Shown one piece after another: positions 36,072 to 44,842 of a DNA stretch of 64,000 nt. The position numbers and the translations under genes were made by a program. The notes under the pieces were generated by a model, which did not search any database, was not told the DNA's origin, and was given only the letters and a program-made list of their open reading frames with translations. Source of the stretch: Marinobacter salarius (GTDB taxonomy: Bacteria; Pseudomonadota; Gammaproteobacteria; Pseudomonadales; Oleiphilaceae); contig NZ_CP136693.1 of NCBI RefSeq assembly GCF_032922745.1, positions 124,001 to 188,000 on the forward strand. Reading direction: 5' to 3'. How positions within the stretch are numbered: position 1 is the first letter of the stretch; the number at the start of each line of letters is the position of its first letter.

Positions 36072-36782
36072 ATGAGAAAAACCCTGATCGCACTGACTGT
36101 GGCCGGTGTCATGGCAGGCTGTTCTTCTTCCCAGGAAGCGGTTCCGGAAGATCCGGCGCTGGAATCCACGGATGAGAAAGTCAGCTACGGCATGGGCCTG
36201 GTCATGGGCCAGAGAATGAGCAATGACCTGCCGAACCTTAAAATGGAGCAATTCCTTCAAGGCATTCAGCACGGCCACGACGGCGATGAAGAACAGACGC
36301 GAATGAGCCGTGAGGAAATCCAGGAAGCCCTGATGGCCTACCAGAGCCAACTCCAGGAGCAGGAGTCGGCCCAGACGGAAGAACTGGCCAAGAAAAATCA
36401 GGAAGCCGGGGAACAATTCCTGGCGGAGAACGCCAAACGCGACGGCGTCAAAACCACGGAATCCGGCCTGCAATATGAAATCCTGGAAGAAGGCGATGGT
36501 GAAAAGCCAACGGCCGAGGACCGCGTACAGGTGCACTACACCGGCGAGTTGATCTCAGGCGAAGTGTTCGACAGCTCCCGCGAGCGTGGCGAGCCGGTCA
36601 CCTTTGGCCTGAACCAGGTCATACCGGGCTGGACCGAAGGACTGCAACTGATGTCTGAAGGCAGCAGGGCGAAACTCTACATTCCTTCTGAACTGGCTTA
36701 TGGGCCTGGAGGAAACCAGCGAATCGGACCCAACGAGACCCTGGTCTTCGACGTGGAGCTTCTGGAAATCAACCCGGAATAA
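36072..36782 (+). CDS. FKBP-type peptidyl-prolyl isomerase, lipoprotein (Mip/FkpA-like)
   Basis: A 236-residue envelope foldase. The signal peptide ends in the lipobox MAGC (Cys at residue 17). The N-terminal dimerisation helices (about 25-130) include KVSYGMGLVMGQRM. The C-terminal FKBP domain (about 135-235) has EDRVQVHYTGELISGEVFDSS, FGLNQVIPGWTEGLQLMSEGSRAKLYIPSELAYG and VFDVELLEI. I chose the ATG at 36072 because it begins the signal peptide. Confidence 0.93.
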   Translation: MRKTLIALTVAGVMAGCSSSQEAVPEDPALESTDEKVSYGMGLVMGQRMSNDLPNLKMEQFLQGIQHGHDGDEEQTRMSREEIQEALMAYQSQLQEQESAQTEELAKKNQEAGEQFLAENAKRDGVKTTESGLQYEILEEGDGEKPTAEDRVQVHYTGELISGEVFDSSRERGEPVTFGLNQVIPGWTEGLQLMSEGSRAKLYIPSELAYGPGGNQRIGPNETLVFDVELLEINPE

Positions 36783-36804
36783 ATAAGCCGCTTGGCAACG
36801 GCCA

Positions 36805-36836
36805 CTCCCCCCATTTCCTTCTGGAATCGGGGGGAG
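36805..36836. terminator. Hairpin between convergent FKBP and rsd genes
   Basis: CTCCCCCC (36805-36812) pairs with GGGGGGAG (36829-36836), and the inner ATTCC/GGAAT can extend the stem. There is no clear T tract on either strand, so it is a probable, not certain, bidirectional terminator. Confidence 0.55.
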
Positions 36837-36852
36837 GTTTCAAGCCTTCACC

Positions 36853-37335
36853 TCAAGCCGACGACATTACCTTGTCAGCATGGGCATTGTGCAGATGCTC
36901 AATCAGGAAATCTTCCATCTCAAACCGGCTTTCCAGGGTTTCGCCGAGCTCTGATAACTGCTGGAACAAATCGCGAACTTCGCTTTCCGTCAGCGACTGC
37001 CCGTTAAGGCGATCATTGAAATTGAGCGCCGTTTCCGTGGTCTGTTCGATTTTTGGGTACAGCTTTGCCGCCAGCTCCAGCCCACCGTCGTTAAATTCAC
37101 GGGCTTCCTGAACCAATTGCTCGTATATTTCGAAGTGCCCTGCCGACACGTAATCCACCAGCACCTCACACAGCTTGATAAATTTCGTGCGCAGCGCCTC
37201 CGTCTGGGAATAGTCCGTCGTACCGGACAAATCGCAGTAGTGTACCAGCAGTTCCTGCCTTTCTTTCAGCCAGCGATCAATCAGTTCGCTGACGCCACCC
37301 CAACGCTCCCTGGCATTACGGCAATTATCCAACAT
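36853..37335 (-). CDS. rsd: Anti-sigma-70 regulator Rsd/AlgQ
   Basis: A 160-residue helical protein that binds the housekeeping sigma factor. Family motifs RWGGVSELIDRWLKERQELLVHYC and LCEVLVDYVSAGHFEIYEQLVQEAREF are clear. In pseudomonads the homologue AlgQ affects alginate genes, and it also lies near dsbB and the hem genes, as here. Confidence 0.93.
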   Translation of the reverse strand: MLDNCRNARERWGGVSELIDRWLKERQELLVHYCDLSGTTDYSQTEALRTKFIKLCEVLVDYVSAGHFEIYEQLVQEAREFNDGGLELAAKLYPKIEQTTETALNFNDRLNGQSLTESEVRDLFQQLSELGETLESRFEMEDFLIEHLHNAHADKVMSSA

Positions 37336-37440
37336 GACGCCTATCTCCGGTTACCGCGTTCTGGTTTGATTTCTGTTGTATCGAAACTCAAGTGTATCGA
37401 AACTCAAGTTACCCCATGCCAGCGGTCGGTCGCAACCGTT

Positions 37441-37965
37441 TCATCCCTGTATCCATTCCGGCTTTCTTGGGGGCCGGAACAGCATCACCAGGCCGACAAT
37501 CACCAGCAACGAGAAAAAGATGGCCGTCCAGCCAGGAATACTGAGCCCCAGGAAACGCCAGGTCACTTCGGCGCAATCGCCCGTGCCTTTCAGCGCCGTG
37601 GTCAACACCTCCATCCAGGGCAACACATCCAGCATGTAATCCACCGAAGGCCCGCAGGCTGGCACCTGATCCGCCGGCAGGCTTTGAAGCCACAGTTGTC
37701 GACCCGCCATCGCCAGGCCCGCACCCGCGCTGACGGACAACAACAACCCGTAGACCCTTGCACCAAACCCATGGGGGCCGTGGAGCGATGCCAGGAGGCT
37801 GACGATGCCAGCAGCCATAAAACCGAATCGCTGCAGCCAACACAGAGGACAGGGTTCCAACCCCATAACATGCTCCATGTAGAGGGCCACACCAAGCAGC
37901 CCGGCGCACAGCAGGAATATCAGAAAGAAAACGGCTCTGGAGTTCAAAGGGGTACCTCGGGTCAA
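37441..37965 (-). CDS. dsbB: Disulfide bond formation protein DsbB
   Basis: Inner-membrane quinone reductase that reoxidises DsbA. It has 174 residues and four transmembrane helices (about 10-30, 45-62, 70-88, 145-165). Redox cysteines are in CPLC (loop 1) and in the second periplasmic loop, PACGPS and CAEV. It is co-oriented with and upstream of rsd. Confidence 0.93.
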   Translation of the reverse strand: MTRGTPLNSRAVFFLIFLLCAGLLGVALYMEHVMGLEPCPLCWLQRFGFMAAGIVSLLASLHGPHGFGARVYGLLLSVSAGAGLAMAGRQLWLQSLPADQVPACGPSVDYMLDVLPWMEVLTTALKGTGDCAEVTWRFLGLSIPGWTAIFFSLLVIVGLVMLFRPPRKPEWIQG

Positions 37966-38108
37966 CGTTCAGGTCAGTCTATCTCCCGCCTTGGGCGGTA
38001 AAGCATCGGATGCTGCAACCGCGCATCTAGCCTGCTATTCTCCCAGCATCAGGTGGCGGCTGCGTGCGCCCAGCTACTTAACCTTAAACCAATACGAACT
38101 TCAAGCCT

Positions 38109-38561
38109 ATGACACTTAAGCCAAAGTACGTTCTGCTGGCCCTGTTTTTTGCCTTCCTCCTGGCTCCAACCGCCTCTGCCCAAGAGGACGAAGGGGGAGA
38201 CGAGGCACAGGAAGAGCAGGAAAAGGAACCAGCAATCACGGACTACATCGAAATGGATCCGCCCTTTGTCACCCACGTGGGGGAACCGGGCACCAAACTG
38301 ACCTACCTCAAGGCCGCGGTTACTATCAGGGCGTCGAAGGAAACCACTCGTCCGGCGGTGGAGGCACACATGCCCAGGCTCCGTCATGAGCTGGTGATGC
38401 TGTTCGGGGAGCAGACTGACGCAGAACAGTTGTCCTCGACCGAGGGACAGCAGTCGCTGCGTGAAGAAGCCACGAAGAGAATAAATACTGCACTGGAAGA
38501 GCAACAGACCGGTGAGAGCATTACCGGCGTGCTGTTTACGGAGTTCGTTGTTCAGAAGTGA
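38109..38561 (+). CDS. FliL-family periplasmic protein
   Basis: A 150-residue protein with a signal peptide or anchor (residues about 8-26, ending APTASAQ), an acidic segment and then a FliL-like domain: YIEMDPPFVTHVG, AAVTIRASKETTRPAVEAHMPRLRHELVMLFGEQT, ending TGVLFTEFVVQK. FliL proteins associate with the flagellar stator, but this copy is not near other flagellar genes, so its role is open. Confidence 0.75.
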   Translation: MTLKPKYVLLALFFAFLLAPTASAQEDEGGDEAQEEQEKEPAITDYIEMDPPFVTHVGEPGTKLTYLKAAVTIRASKETTRPAVEAHMPRLRHELVMLFGEQTDAEQLSSTEGQQSLREEATKRINTALEEQQTGESITGVLFTEFVVQK

Positions 38562-38597
38562 TACAACGGCCGGGTGAGCAAGCGGCAGGCGCAGGTA

Positions 38598-38810
38598 TCA
38601 GGCGATGCGGGAGAACAGGTCGTCGACCGGCCGCGCCTCATTGGTAACCTGTTCAGCGTCTTCCCATCCTGCTTCCCAGGCGGCAACAACGACTTCTCCG
38701 CGATAGGGACAGCGGCTGCGTTCCATGCCCATAGAGGCGGCCATATAGCCCTGGCGATAGGCTTTATTCAGGGACTCAACATCCCACCCTAACTTGATGT
38801 CTCTGGCCAT
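38598..38810 (-). CDS. rmf: Ribosome modulation factor
   Basis: A 70-residue protein that pairs 70S ribosomes into inactive dimers in stationary phase. It carries the RMF core LNKAYRQGYMAASMGMERSRCPYRGEVVVAAWEAGWEDA. I use the ATG at 38810; the frame extends 10 codons further without similarity. It has a C-terminal tail longer than the 55-residue E. coli form, as in pseudomonads. Confidence 0.9.
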   Translation of the reverse strand: MARDIKLGWDVESLNKAYRQGYMAASMGMERSRCPYRGEVVVAAWEAGWEDAEQVTNEARPVDDLFSRIA

Positions 38811-38963
38811 ACCGGTTCTCCCTTTACCTGTAGCCACCATCAGATGCTGTCACTCTGCTTACAGAAATTAACAGCGCGAACCGAAGCTGACAAACGTTAA
38901 TTACGTTTCTGTGCGACAGGTCCGGGGAGAGTGTGACGCCCGACCGGGAGGGGCACTCCCGGT

Positions 38964-40517
38964 TCAGGATTGCAGGTATTGTTCCAGGAATTCTCCAAAC
39001 GGCTGGTTTTCGGCTTGCTCCATTTCATCCTGCTCGGAAAGCGAATCAGCGGTCATTTTTTCAAACGCAGCCATCACATCCGGCGACAGCCCTTCCTCTC
39101 GCAGCGTTTGCTGGTGCTGCCTGGACATTTCCAGCCCCCATTCCCGGTGACCCATGCCGGAAGCCTCCATGGCTTCAAGCACCTTCGCTGAAGGCAACTC
39201 TCGCGGATCGTCGAGCTTGGCACGCTGGTCATCCAGCGCTCGCCGATAGGTGGAATCTCCGTTCAAGCTGTCCAGCTGTTCTGCAAGGGGGGCGAGACGA
39301 TCCATCAGGGCAACGGCAGCGTCACCAACCCGACCCCGTTCACCGGAGCGACAGATCGTCAGGTCCGGATTCCGGCCCTGAGCTACCACATCCTGATAAT
39401 TGTCATCCAGGCGATCGCATTCGTCATCATCAATGCGCGGGCTGTCTGACAGTAGGCAATCCAGCAGGAACAGGTCAAGAAAATCGATTTGGCTTTCGTT
39501 GACGCCAACCGGGGAGAACGGATCCAGGTCCAGACAGCGCACTTCAATGTACTCCACGCCCCGTGACTCCAGAGCCTGTATCGGCTTTTCCCCACGCTCG
39601 GTGGTACGCTTTGGCCGCACGGCACTGTAATACTCGTTCTCAATCTGCAGCACGCTGGTGTTGATCTGGATGAATTCGCCGTCGCGCCGGGTTCCCATCT
39701 CTTCGTAGGCTGGCCACGGGGTATGAATCGCCCTGAACAGGGTGTCGGTGTAGGTCTTCAGTTCATTGAAACAGATGTTCAGCGATGCCTGAGCGTTGTT
39801 GTGATAGCCCAGATCGCCCATGCGCAGCGATGTGGCCTCGCGGCCATACCAGGTATCATCGCCAAACCTGCGAAGGTCATGACGTACACCCGCCACAAAG
39901 CTGGCATCCAGCGCCGGAGAGGCTCCAAACAGCAGCATCAACATCCAGCTGCGACGACGGAAATTGCGGATCAGCCAGAAATACTGGTCCGACTTGAAGT
40001 CCTGCAGGCTTTGCTGGTTACCAAGGGCCTCCTGCCAAAGCCTCCAGAAACTGTCAGGCAGCGACAGGTTGTAGTGGGCGCCGGCAATGCTTTGCATCAT
40101 GCGGCCGTACCGCACGGCCAGCCCCTGGCGATACACATGCTTCAGACGACCGATATTGGCAGTGCCATACTCGGCAATGGGAATGCTCGCGTCGCCGTCC
40201 AGCTCACACGGCATACTGGCGGCCCAGAACACCTCATCCCCAAGATTGCACTGAACGAACCGATGGGTATCCCGGAGTGAATCGAGCATCCCTCGCGTGG
40301 TGTCGAATACCGGAGTAATCAGCTCCAACAGGGCTTCGGAGTAATCCGTGGTGATACGCGGATGGGTCAGTGTGGAACCCAGCGAGCGGGGGTGCGGAGT
40401 CTGTGCGATAAAGCCGTTGCGATCGACCCGCAGGCCTTCTTTCTCAACGCCTTTTCGAAATCCAGCCCATTGGTTGGCCGTGAACTGCTGAAAAAGCTGA
40501 TGACGGGATTCACCCAT
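38964..40517 (-). CDS. gshA: Glutamate-cysteine ligase
   Basis: Makes gamma-glutamylcysteine, the first step of glutathione synthesis. It has 517 residues of the proteobacterial type: GLRVDRNGFIAQTPHPRSLGSTLTHPRITTDYSEALLELITPV, WAASMPCEL, and YIEVRCLDLDPFSPVG. It lies downstream of tex on the same strand, with a strong hairpin between them. Confidence 0.97.
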   Translation of the reverse strand: MGESRHQLFQQFTANQWAGFRKGVEKEGLRVDRNGFIAQTPHPRSLGSTLTHPRITTDYSEALLELITPVFDTTRGMLDSLRDTHRFVQCNLGDEVFWAASMPCELDGDASIPIAEYGTANIGRLKHVYRQGLAVRYGRMMQSIAGAHYNLSLPDSFWRLWQEALGNQQSLQDFKSDQYFWLIRNFRRRSWMLMLLFGASPALDASFVAGVRHDLRRFGDDTWYGREATSLRMGDLGYHNNAQASLNICFNELKTYTDTLFRAIHTPWPAYEEMGTRRDGEFIQINTSVLQIENEYYSAVRPKRTTERGEKPIQALESRGVEYIEVRCLDLDPFSPVGVNESQIDFLDLFLLDCLLSDSPRIDDDECDRLDDNYQDVVAQGRNPDLTICRSGERGRVGDAAVALMDRLAPLAEQLDSLNGDSTYRRALDDQRAKLDDPRELPSAKVLEAMEASGMGHREWGLEMSRQHQQTLREEGLSPDVMAAFEKMTADSLSEQDEMEQAENQPFGEFLEQYLQS

Positions 40518-40535
40518 GAATGACTCCTGCTTGAA

Positions 40536-40560
40536 TGGCCGCCGGGAACACCGGCGGCCA
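40536..40560 (-). terminator. Strong hairpin between tex and gshA
   Basis: TGGCCGCCGG (40536-40545) and CCGGCGGCCA (40551-40560) form a perfect 10-bp stem with a 5-base loop. There is no following T tract on the minus strand. It may attenuate read-through from tex or stabilise the message. Confidence 0.5.
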
Positions 40561-40585
40561 TTACGGTAGTGTGTGGCGGCGCGGG

Positions 40586-42915
40586 TTAACGGCCGTCTTT
40601 GCGAGCCGACGCCAGAGCCTGTGCCAGCGCTCCGGCCATGGCACCCTTTTGTCCGCTGTCTGCGCCTTTGTGGCGGTCATTTCTTGCGGAAGGTTTGCCA
40701 CCTTTATTGCTGGAGCCGGCGCGGTTATCGGATTTCTCCCCGGGCTGGTCATCCATACGCATGGAAAGGGCAATCCGCTTTCTCGGGATATCCACATCCA
40801 TCACTTTCACCTTGACGATATCCCCTGCCTTGACCACTTCCCTCGGATCTTTCACGAAGGTGTTCGACAACGCAGAGATGTGCACAAGGCCGTCCTGATG
40901 GACGCCAATGTCCACGAATGCGCCGAAGTTGGTCACGTTGGTGACCGAACCCTCCAGCACCATGCCTGGCTTCAGGTCATTGAGGGTTTCCACCCCCTCC
41001 TCGAAGCTGGCAAAGCGGAACTCCGGCCGGGGATCACGGCCCGGCTTCTCCAATTCCGTAATAATATCCTTTATTGTCGGCAGACCAAACTGTTCGGTGA
41101 CATAGTCCTGCGGGTTCAACGAGCGCAGGAAATCGGCGTCGCCGACGATACCCTCAATCTTACGATTGTTCTGGCGGGCAATGGCCTCGACCACGCCATA
41201 GGCTTCCGGATGGACCGAGGAACGATCCAGGGGATTCTCCCCCCCGCAATGCGAAGGAAACCGGCCGACTGTTCAAAGGTACGATCACCGAGGCGGGAAA
41301 CTTTAAGCAACTGCCTGCGATCACGGAATACGCCATTCTGATTACGGAAATCGACGATGTTCTGGGCGATGCTCTGGTTCAGGCCGGACACCCGTGCCAG
41401 CAGAGGGATAGATGCGGTGTTGAGATCCACTCCAACACCGTTAACACAGTCCTCCACCACGGCATCCAGGCTGCGGGCCAGTTGCACCTGAGACACGTCG
41501 TGCTGGTACTGCCCTACACCAATGGACTTGGGTTCGATCTTCACCATTTCCGCCAATGGGTCCTGCAGCCGGCGGGCGATGGAGACTGCCCCGCGAATGG
41601 TCACATCCAGATCCGGCAGTTCGCGGGAAGCGAATTCAGAAGCGGAATAGATCGAAGCGCCGGATTCGCTGACCACAATTCGCGCCAGCTTCAGTTCCGG
41701 GTAACGCTTGCTCAGGTCCGCGACCAGCTTTTCGGTTTCGCGGGAGGCCGTACCGTTACCAATCGCCACCAGCTCAATGCGGTACTGCCGGCACCAGTTC
41801 GCCAACTGTTCAATGGACTGATCCCACTGGTTGCGGGGCGCGTGTGGAAAAATACCACCGTGGCCCACCACCTGGCCGGTGCCGTCGATGATAGCCACCT
41901 TCACACCGGTGCGCAGGCCGGGATCCAGCCCCAGTGTGGCGCGGGGGCCAGCCGGCGCCAGCAATAGCAGATCCTTGAGGTTGGCGGCAAACACGTTGAT
42001 CGCCTCGGTTTCAGCCGCTTCCCGCACTTGAGCCATGAGATCGGTTTCGATCTGGGTGGACAGCTTTACGCGCCAGGTCCAGCGCACCACTTCCGACAAC
42101 CAGCGGTCGGCCGCACGGCCGTTGTCACGGATATGCCAGCGCGCGGCAATACGCTGTTCCGCCGGATGAGGCTGGCGGCGGTCGTCTTCCGCATCGCCGA
42201 CCACGATGGAATAGGTGAGCATGCCTTCATTGCGCCCCCGAAGGATGGCAAGCGCGCGGTGTGATGGCACCTTCTTTAGTGGCTCGACATGGTCGAAGTA
42301 GTCTCGGAACTTGGCACCCTCATTCTCCTTGCCGTCCACCACGGCGACCTTGAGCTGCCCCTGCTGCCAGATAAAATCACGCAGTTCACCCAGGAGTTCC
42401 GCGTCCTCGGCAAAGCGTTCCATCAGAATGTAGCGGGCACCATCAAGCGCGGCCTTGGTATCGGCAACACCGGCTTCTTCATTGATATAGCCTTCCGCAG
42501 TGCTCTCTGGTTCCAGTGCGGGGTCGTCATACAGGGCATCGGCCAACGGTTCCAGGCCAGCTTCACGGGCAATCTGCGCCTTGGTCCGGCGTTTCGGCTT
42601 ATACGGCAGGTAGAGGTCTTCCAGGCGGTTCTTGGTGTCCGCCGAATCGATGCTGGCACGCAATTCATCGGTCAGCTTGCCCTGCTCCTCGATGCTGTTG
42701 AGGATCGTGGAACGGCGGTCTTCCAGCTCCCGCAGATACCGCAGACGATCTTCCAGAGACCGTAACTGGCTGTCATCCAGCGAGCCGGTGACTTCCTTGC
42801 GGTAGCGGGCAATAAAGGGAACGGTGGCGCCACCGTCCAACATTTCAACGGTGGCATTCACCTGCTGTTCACGAACACCCAGTTCGTCAGCAATGCGCCT
42901 GATGATACTGTTCAT
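40586..42915 (-). pseudogene. tex: Tex (YhgF-type) transcription accessory protein, frameshifted at a G7 run
   Basis: Tex is an RNA/DNA-binding protein with RuvC-like, helix-hairpin-helix and S1 domains. The first frame runs from 42915 through SIGVGQYQHDV, GVGVDLNTASIPLLARVSGL and FLRIAGG. At 41238-41244 (seven C on the plus strand) the frame shifts. The downstream frame, from about 41240 to 40586, continues ENPLDRSSVHPEAYGVVEAIA and the S1 domain (PGMVLEGSVTNVTNFGAFVDIGVHQDGLVH). One extra G would restore a normal product of about 776 residues, so this is a one-base slip: sequencing error, phase variation or recent mutation. Confidence 0.85.
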
Positions 42916-42962
42916 GCAACCTCATCTGATGCTTACGAGTCAAAGCGCAAAGGTACAGCGGC

Positions 42963-44702
42963 TTATTGCTGCAGGCAAGCAGTGCGGCTACGGTTGTCCA
43001 GGAATTGCACAAGATCTGCCCATGGCATGGGGCGGGCGTAGTAGTAACCCTGAATTTCATCACAGTGTTGCTGTCGCAGGAACTCCAGTTGCCCTTCCGT
43101 CTCCACCCCTTCCGCGACCACGCTGATCTGCAGGCTATGAGCCAGGCTGATAATGGCACGAATGATATGCTCGGCGTCGGCAGACTGCCCCAGTTCCTGA
43201 ACGAAAGACTTGTCGATTTTTACGAGGGAGATAGGCAGGTGCTGAAGGTTGCTGAGTGAGGAGAACCCGGTTCCGAAATCATCCAGGGCGAAACTGATAC
43301 CCAGTTGATTGAGCTCCCGCAGACATCGCTGGGCATATTCCGGGTCGTGCATCATGGCGCTTTCCGTTAGCTCCAGCTCCAGCAGACTGGTGTCGACATT
43401 GGCATTGAATATAATGCGGAAAATGGTCTCAGTCATTTTGCGATCATGGAACTGACGGAACGAAAGGTTCACCGCGAAGACCAGCCCCGGATGCCCCAGA
43501 TCGGAACACTCCTGCAGACGCTTGCAGGCCTGTTCAATCACCCAGTAGCCGATAGGAACGATCAACCCGCTGCGCTCTGCCACCGGGATGAATTCATCCG
43601 GGCCCACCAGCCCCCGTTCTGGATGATTCCATCGGAGCAGGCACTCCACCCCCCGAACTTCCTCGGACGCGAGATCAATGCGCGGCTGGTAATACACTTC
43701 CAGCTCATTGCCCCGCAGCGCATTACGGAGATCCGCCTCCAGGCGCAGCTGGTATCCTGCCGTTATGTGCAACTGACGATCGTAAAACCGGTAACTGGTG
43801 CCGGGGTCGCGCTTGGCCTCAAACATGGCGCGGTTGGCTCGTCGCAGAAGGTTCTCCGGGCTGTCACCTGCTTCCGGATAGGTGGCCACACCGAGGCTGG
43901 CACTGACGACGACGTTCTGACCATCAATGCCGAATGGTTCACCCAGCGTGGTCACGAGCTTGCGGATGATCTGGGTCAGATCCAGGGAGTCTTCCACCTT
44001 TTCAACAATGATCGCAAACTCGTCACCACCAATTCGCATCAGCGAATCCACTCGTCGCAGACTCTGTCGCAGCCGTTCCGCCAGCTTCAGCATGATCTGG
44101 TCACTCTTCTGATAGCCGAAGGATTCATTGAAGCTGCGGAAATCATCCAGATTGATGTGCAACAGTGCCAACCGCTGGCCGGCACGCTCAGCCCTCAGCA
44201 ATGCCTGTTGCAGGCGATCAAAGAACAGGTCACGGTTGATAAAACCACTGGCCACTTCCCGACCCAACTGGCCGTGAGCCGACTCCGAAAGCTGCTGCCG
44301 GTACCAAAGGCAGCGTACCGCGCGACGCAGTCCCCACTCTTCCAACGACTGGCGGCTTAAATAGTCGGAAGCGCCATTGGCAAGCAGGTCACCAGCACGC
44401 TCGGAGGCCTGCTCGGCGCTCAGTGCCAGTACCGGTTTCTCGTTACTGGACACGGACAGATATTGCAGGAACGCGTCTTCGGAACCGCCATGAAACACGC
44501 AGTCCCAGAGGATAACGTCGAAGTGGGTATTGCGAATCAGATCATCGCAGTCGATAAGATCCGGGCACCAGGTCAGGTCCGGTTCCATTTCACGGTCACG
44601 TGACAGGAGCGAGCCCAGCCAGAGAAAATCCGCATACTCCGGTGTCAGCACCAGCAGCCGCACATGGCTGGGGTTGGATTGTTTTACTGCCAGGGTCATC
44701 AA
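42963..44702 (-). CDS. GGDEF-EAL c-di-GMP enzyme with receiver-like N-terminus
   Basis: A 579-residue cytosolic protein. Residues about 12-130 look like a receiver domain (DVILWDCVFHGG) though the usual Lys position reads YLSRQS. GGDEF (about 170-325) is intact (RIGGDEFA) with the inhibitory-site motif RRVD five residues before. EAL (about 335-575) has ECLLRW, NLSFRQF, LELTESAM, DDFGTGFSSL, VKIDKSF and VAEGVETEGQ, the set expected for an active phosphodiesterase. It is divergent from rep. Confidence 0.92.
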   Translation of the reverse strand: MMTLAVKQSNPSHVRLLVLTPEYADFLWLGSLLSRDREMEPDLTWCPDLIDCDDLIRNTHFDVILWDCVFHGGSEDAFLQYLSVSSNEKPVLALSAEQASERAGDLLANGASDYLSRQSLEEWGLRRAVRCLWYRQQLSESAHGQLGREVASGFINRDLFFDRLQQALLRAERAGQRLALLHINLDDFRSFNESFGYQKSDQIMLKLAERLRQSLRRVDSLMRIGGDEFAIIVEKVEDSLDLTQIIRKLVTTLGEPFGIDGQNVVVSASLGVATYPEAGDSPENLLRRANRAMFEAKRDPGTSYRFYDRQLHITAGYQLRLEADLRNALRGNELEVYYQPRIDLASEEVRGVECLLRWNHPERGLVGPDEFIPVAERSGLIVPIGYWVIEQACKRLQECSDLGHPGLVFAVNLSFRQFHDRKMTETIFRIIFNANVDTSLLELELTESAMMHDPEYAQRCLRELNQLGISFALDDFGTGFSSLSNLQHLPISLVKIDKSFVQELGQSADAEHIIRAIISLAHSLQISVVAEGVETEGQLEFLRQQHCDEIQGYYYARPMPWADLVQFLDNRSRTACLQQ

Positions 44703-44842
44703 GAAGCGTCCCGTTCCTCGTGATCAAACATCTCCGTTCCCTCAAGAATAGCTGATAGATCGTCAAGGTACAGCATGTCTGCCTGGTGTAGAATGTTTGC
44801 TTCCCAGGTTATCTCGGAATTTCCCGGATTGGCGAAATTATT

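Noticed and set aside
40586..41194. Separate S1-domain gene
   Set aside because: The sequence upstream of its first ATG continues tex in the same frame (ENPLDRSSVHPEAYG), so it is the downstream part of frameshifted tex.
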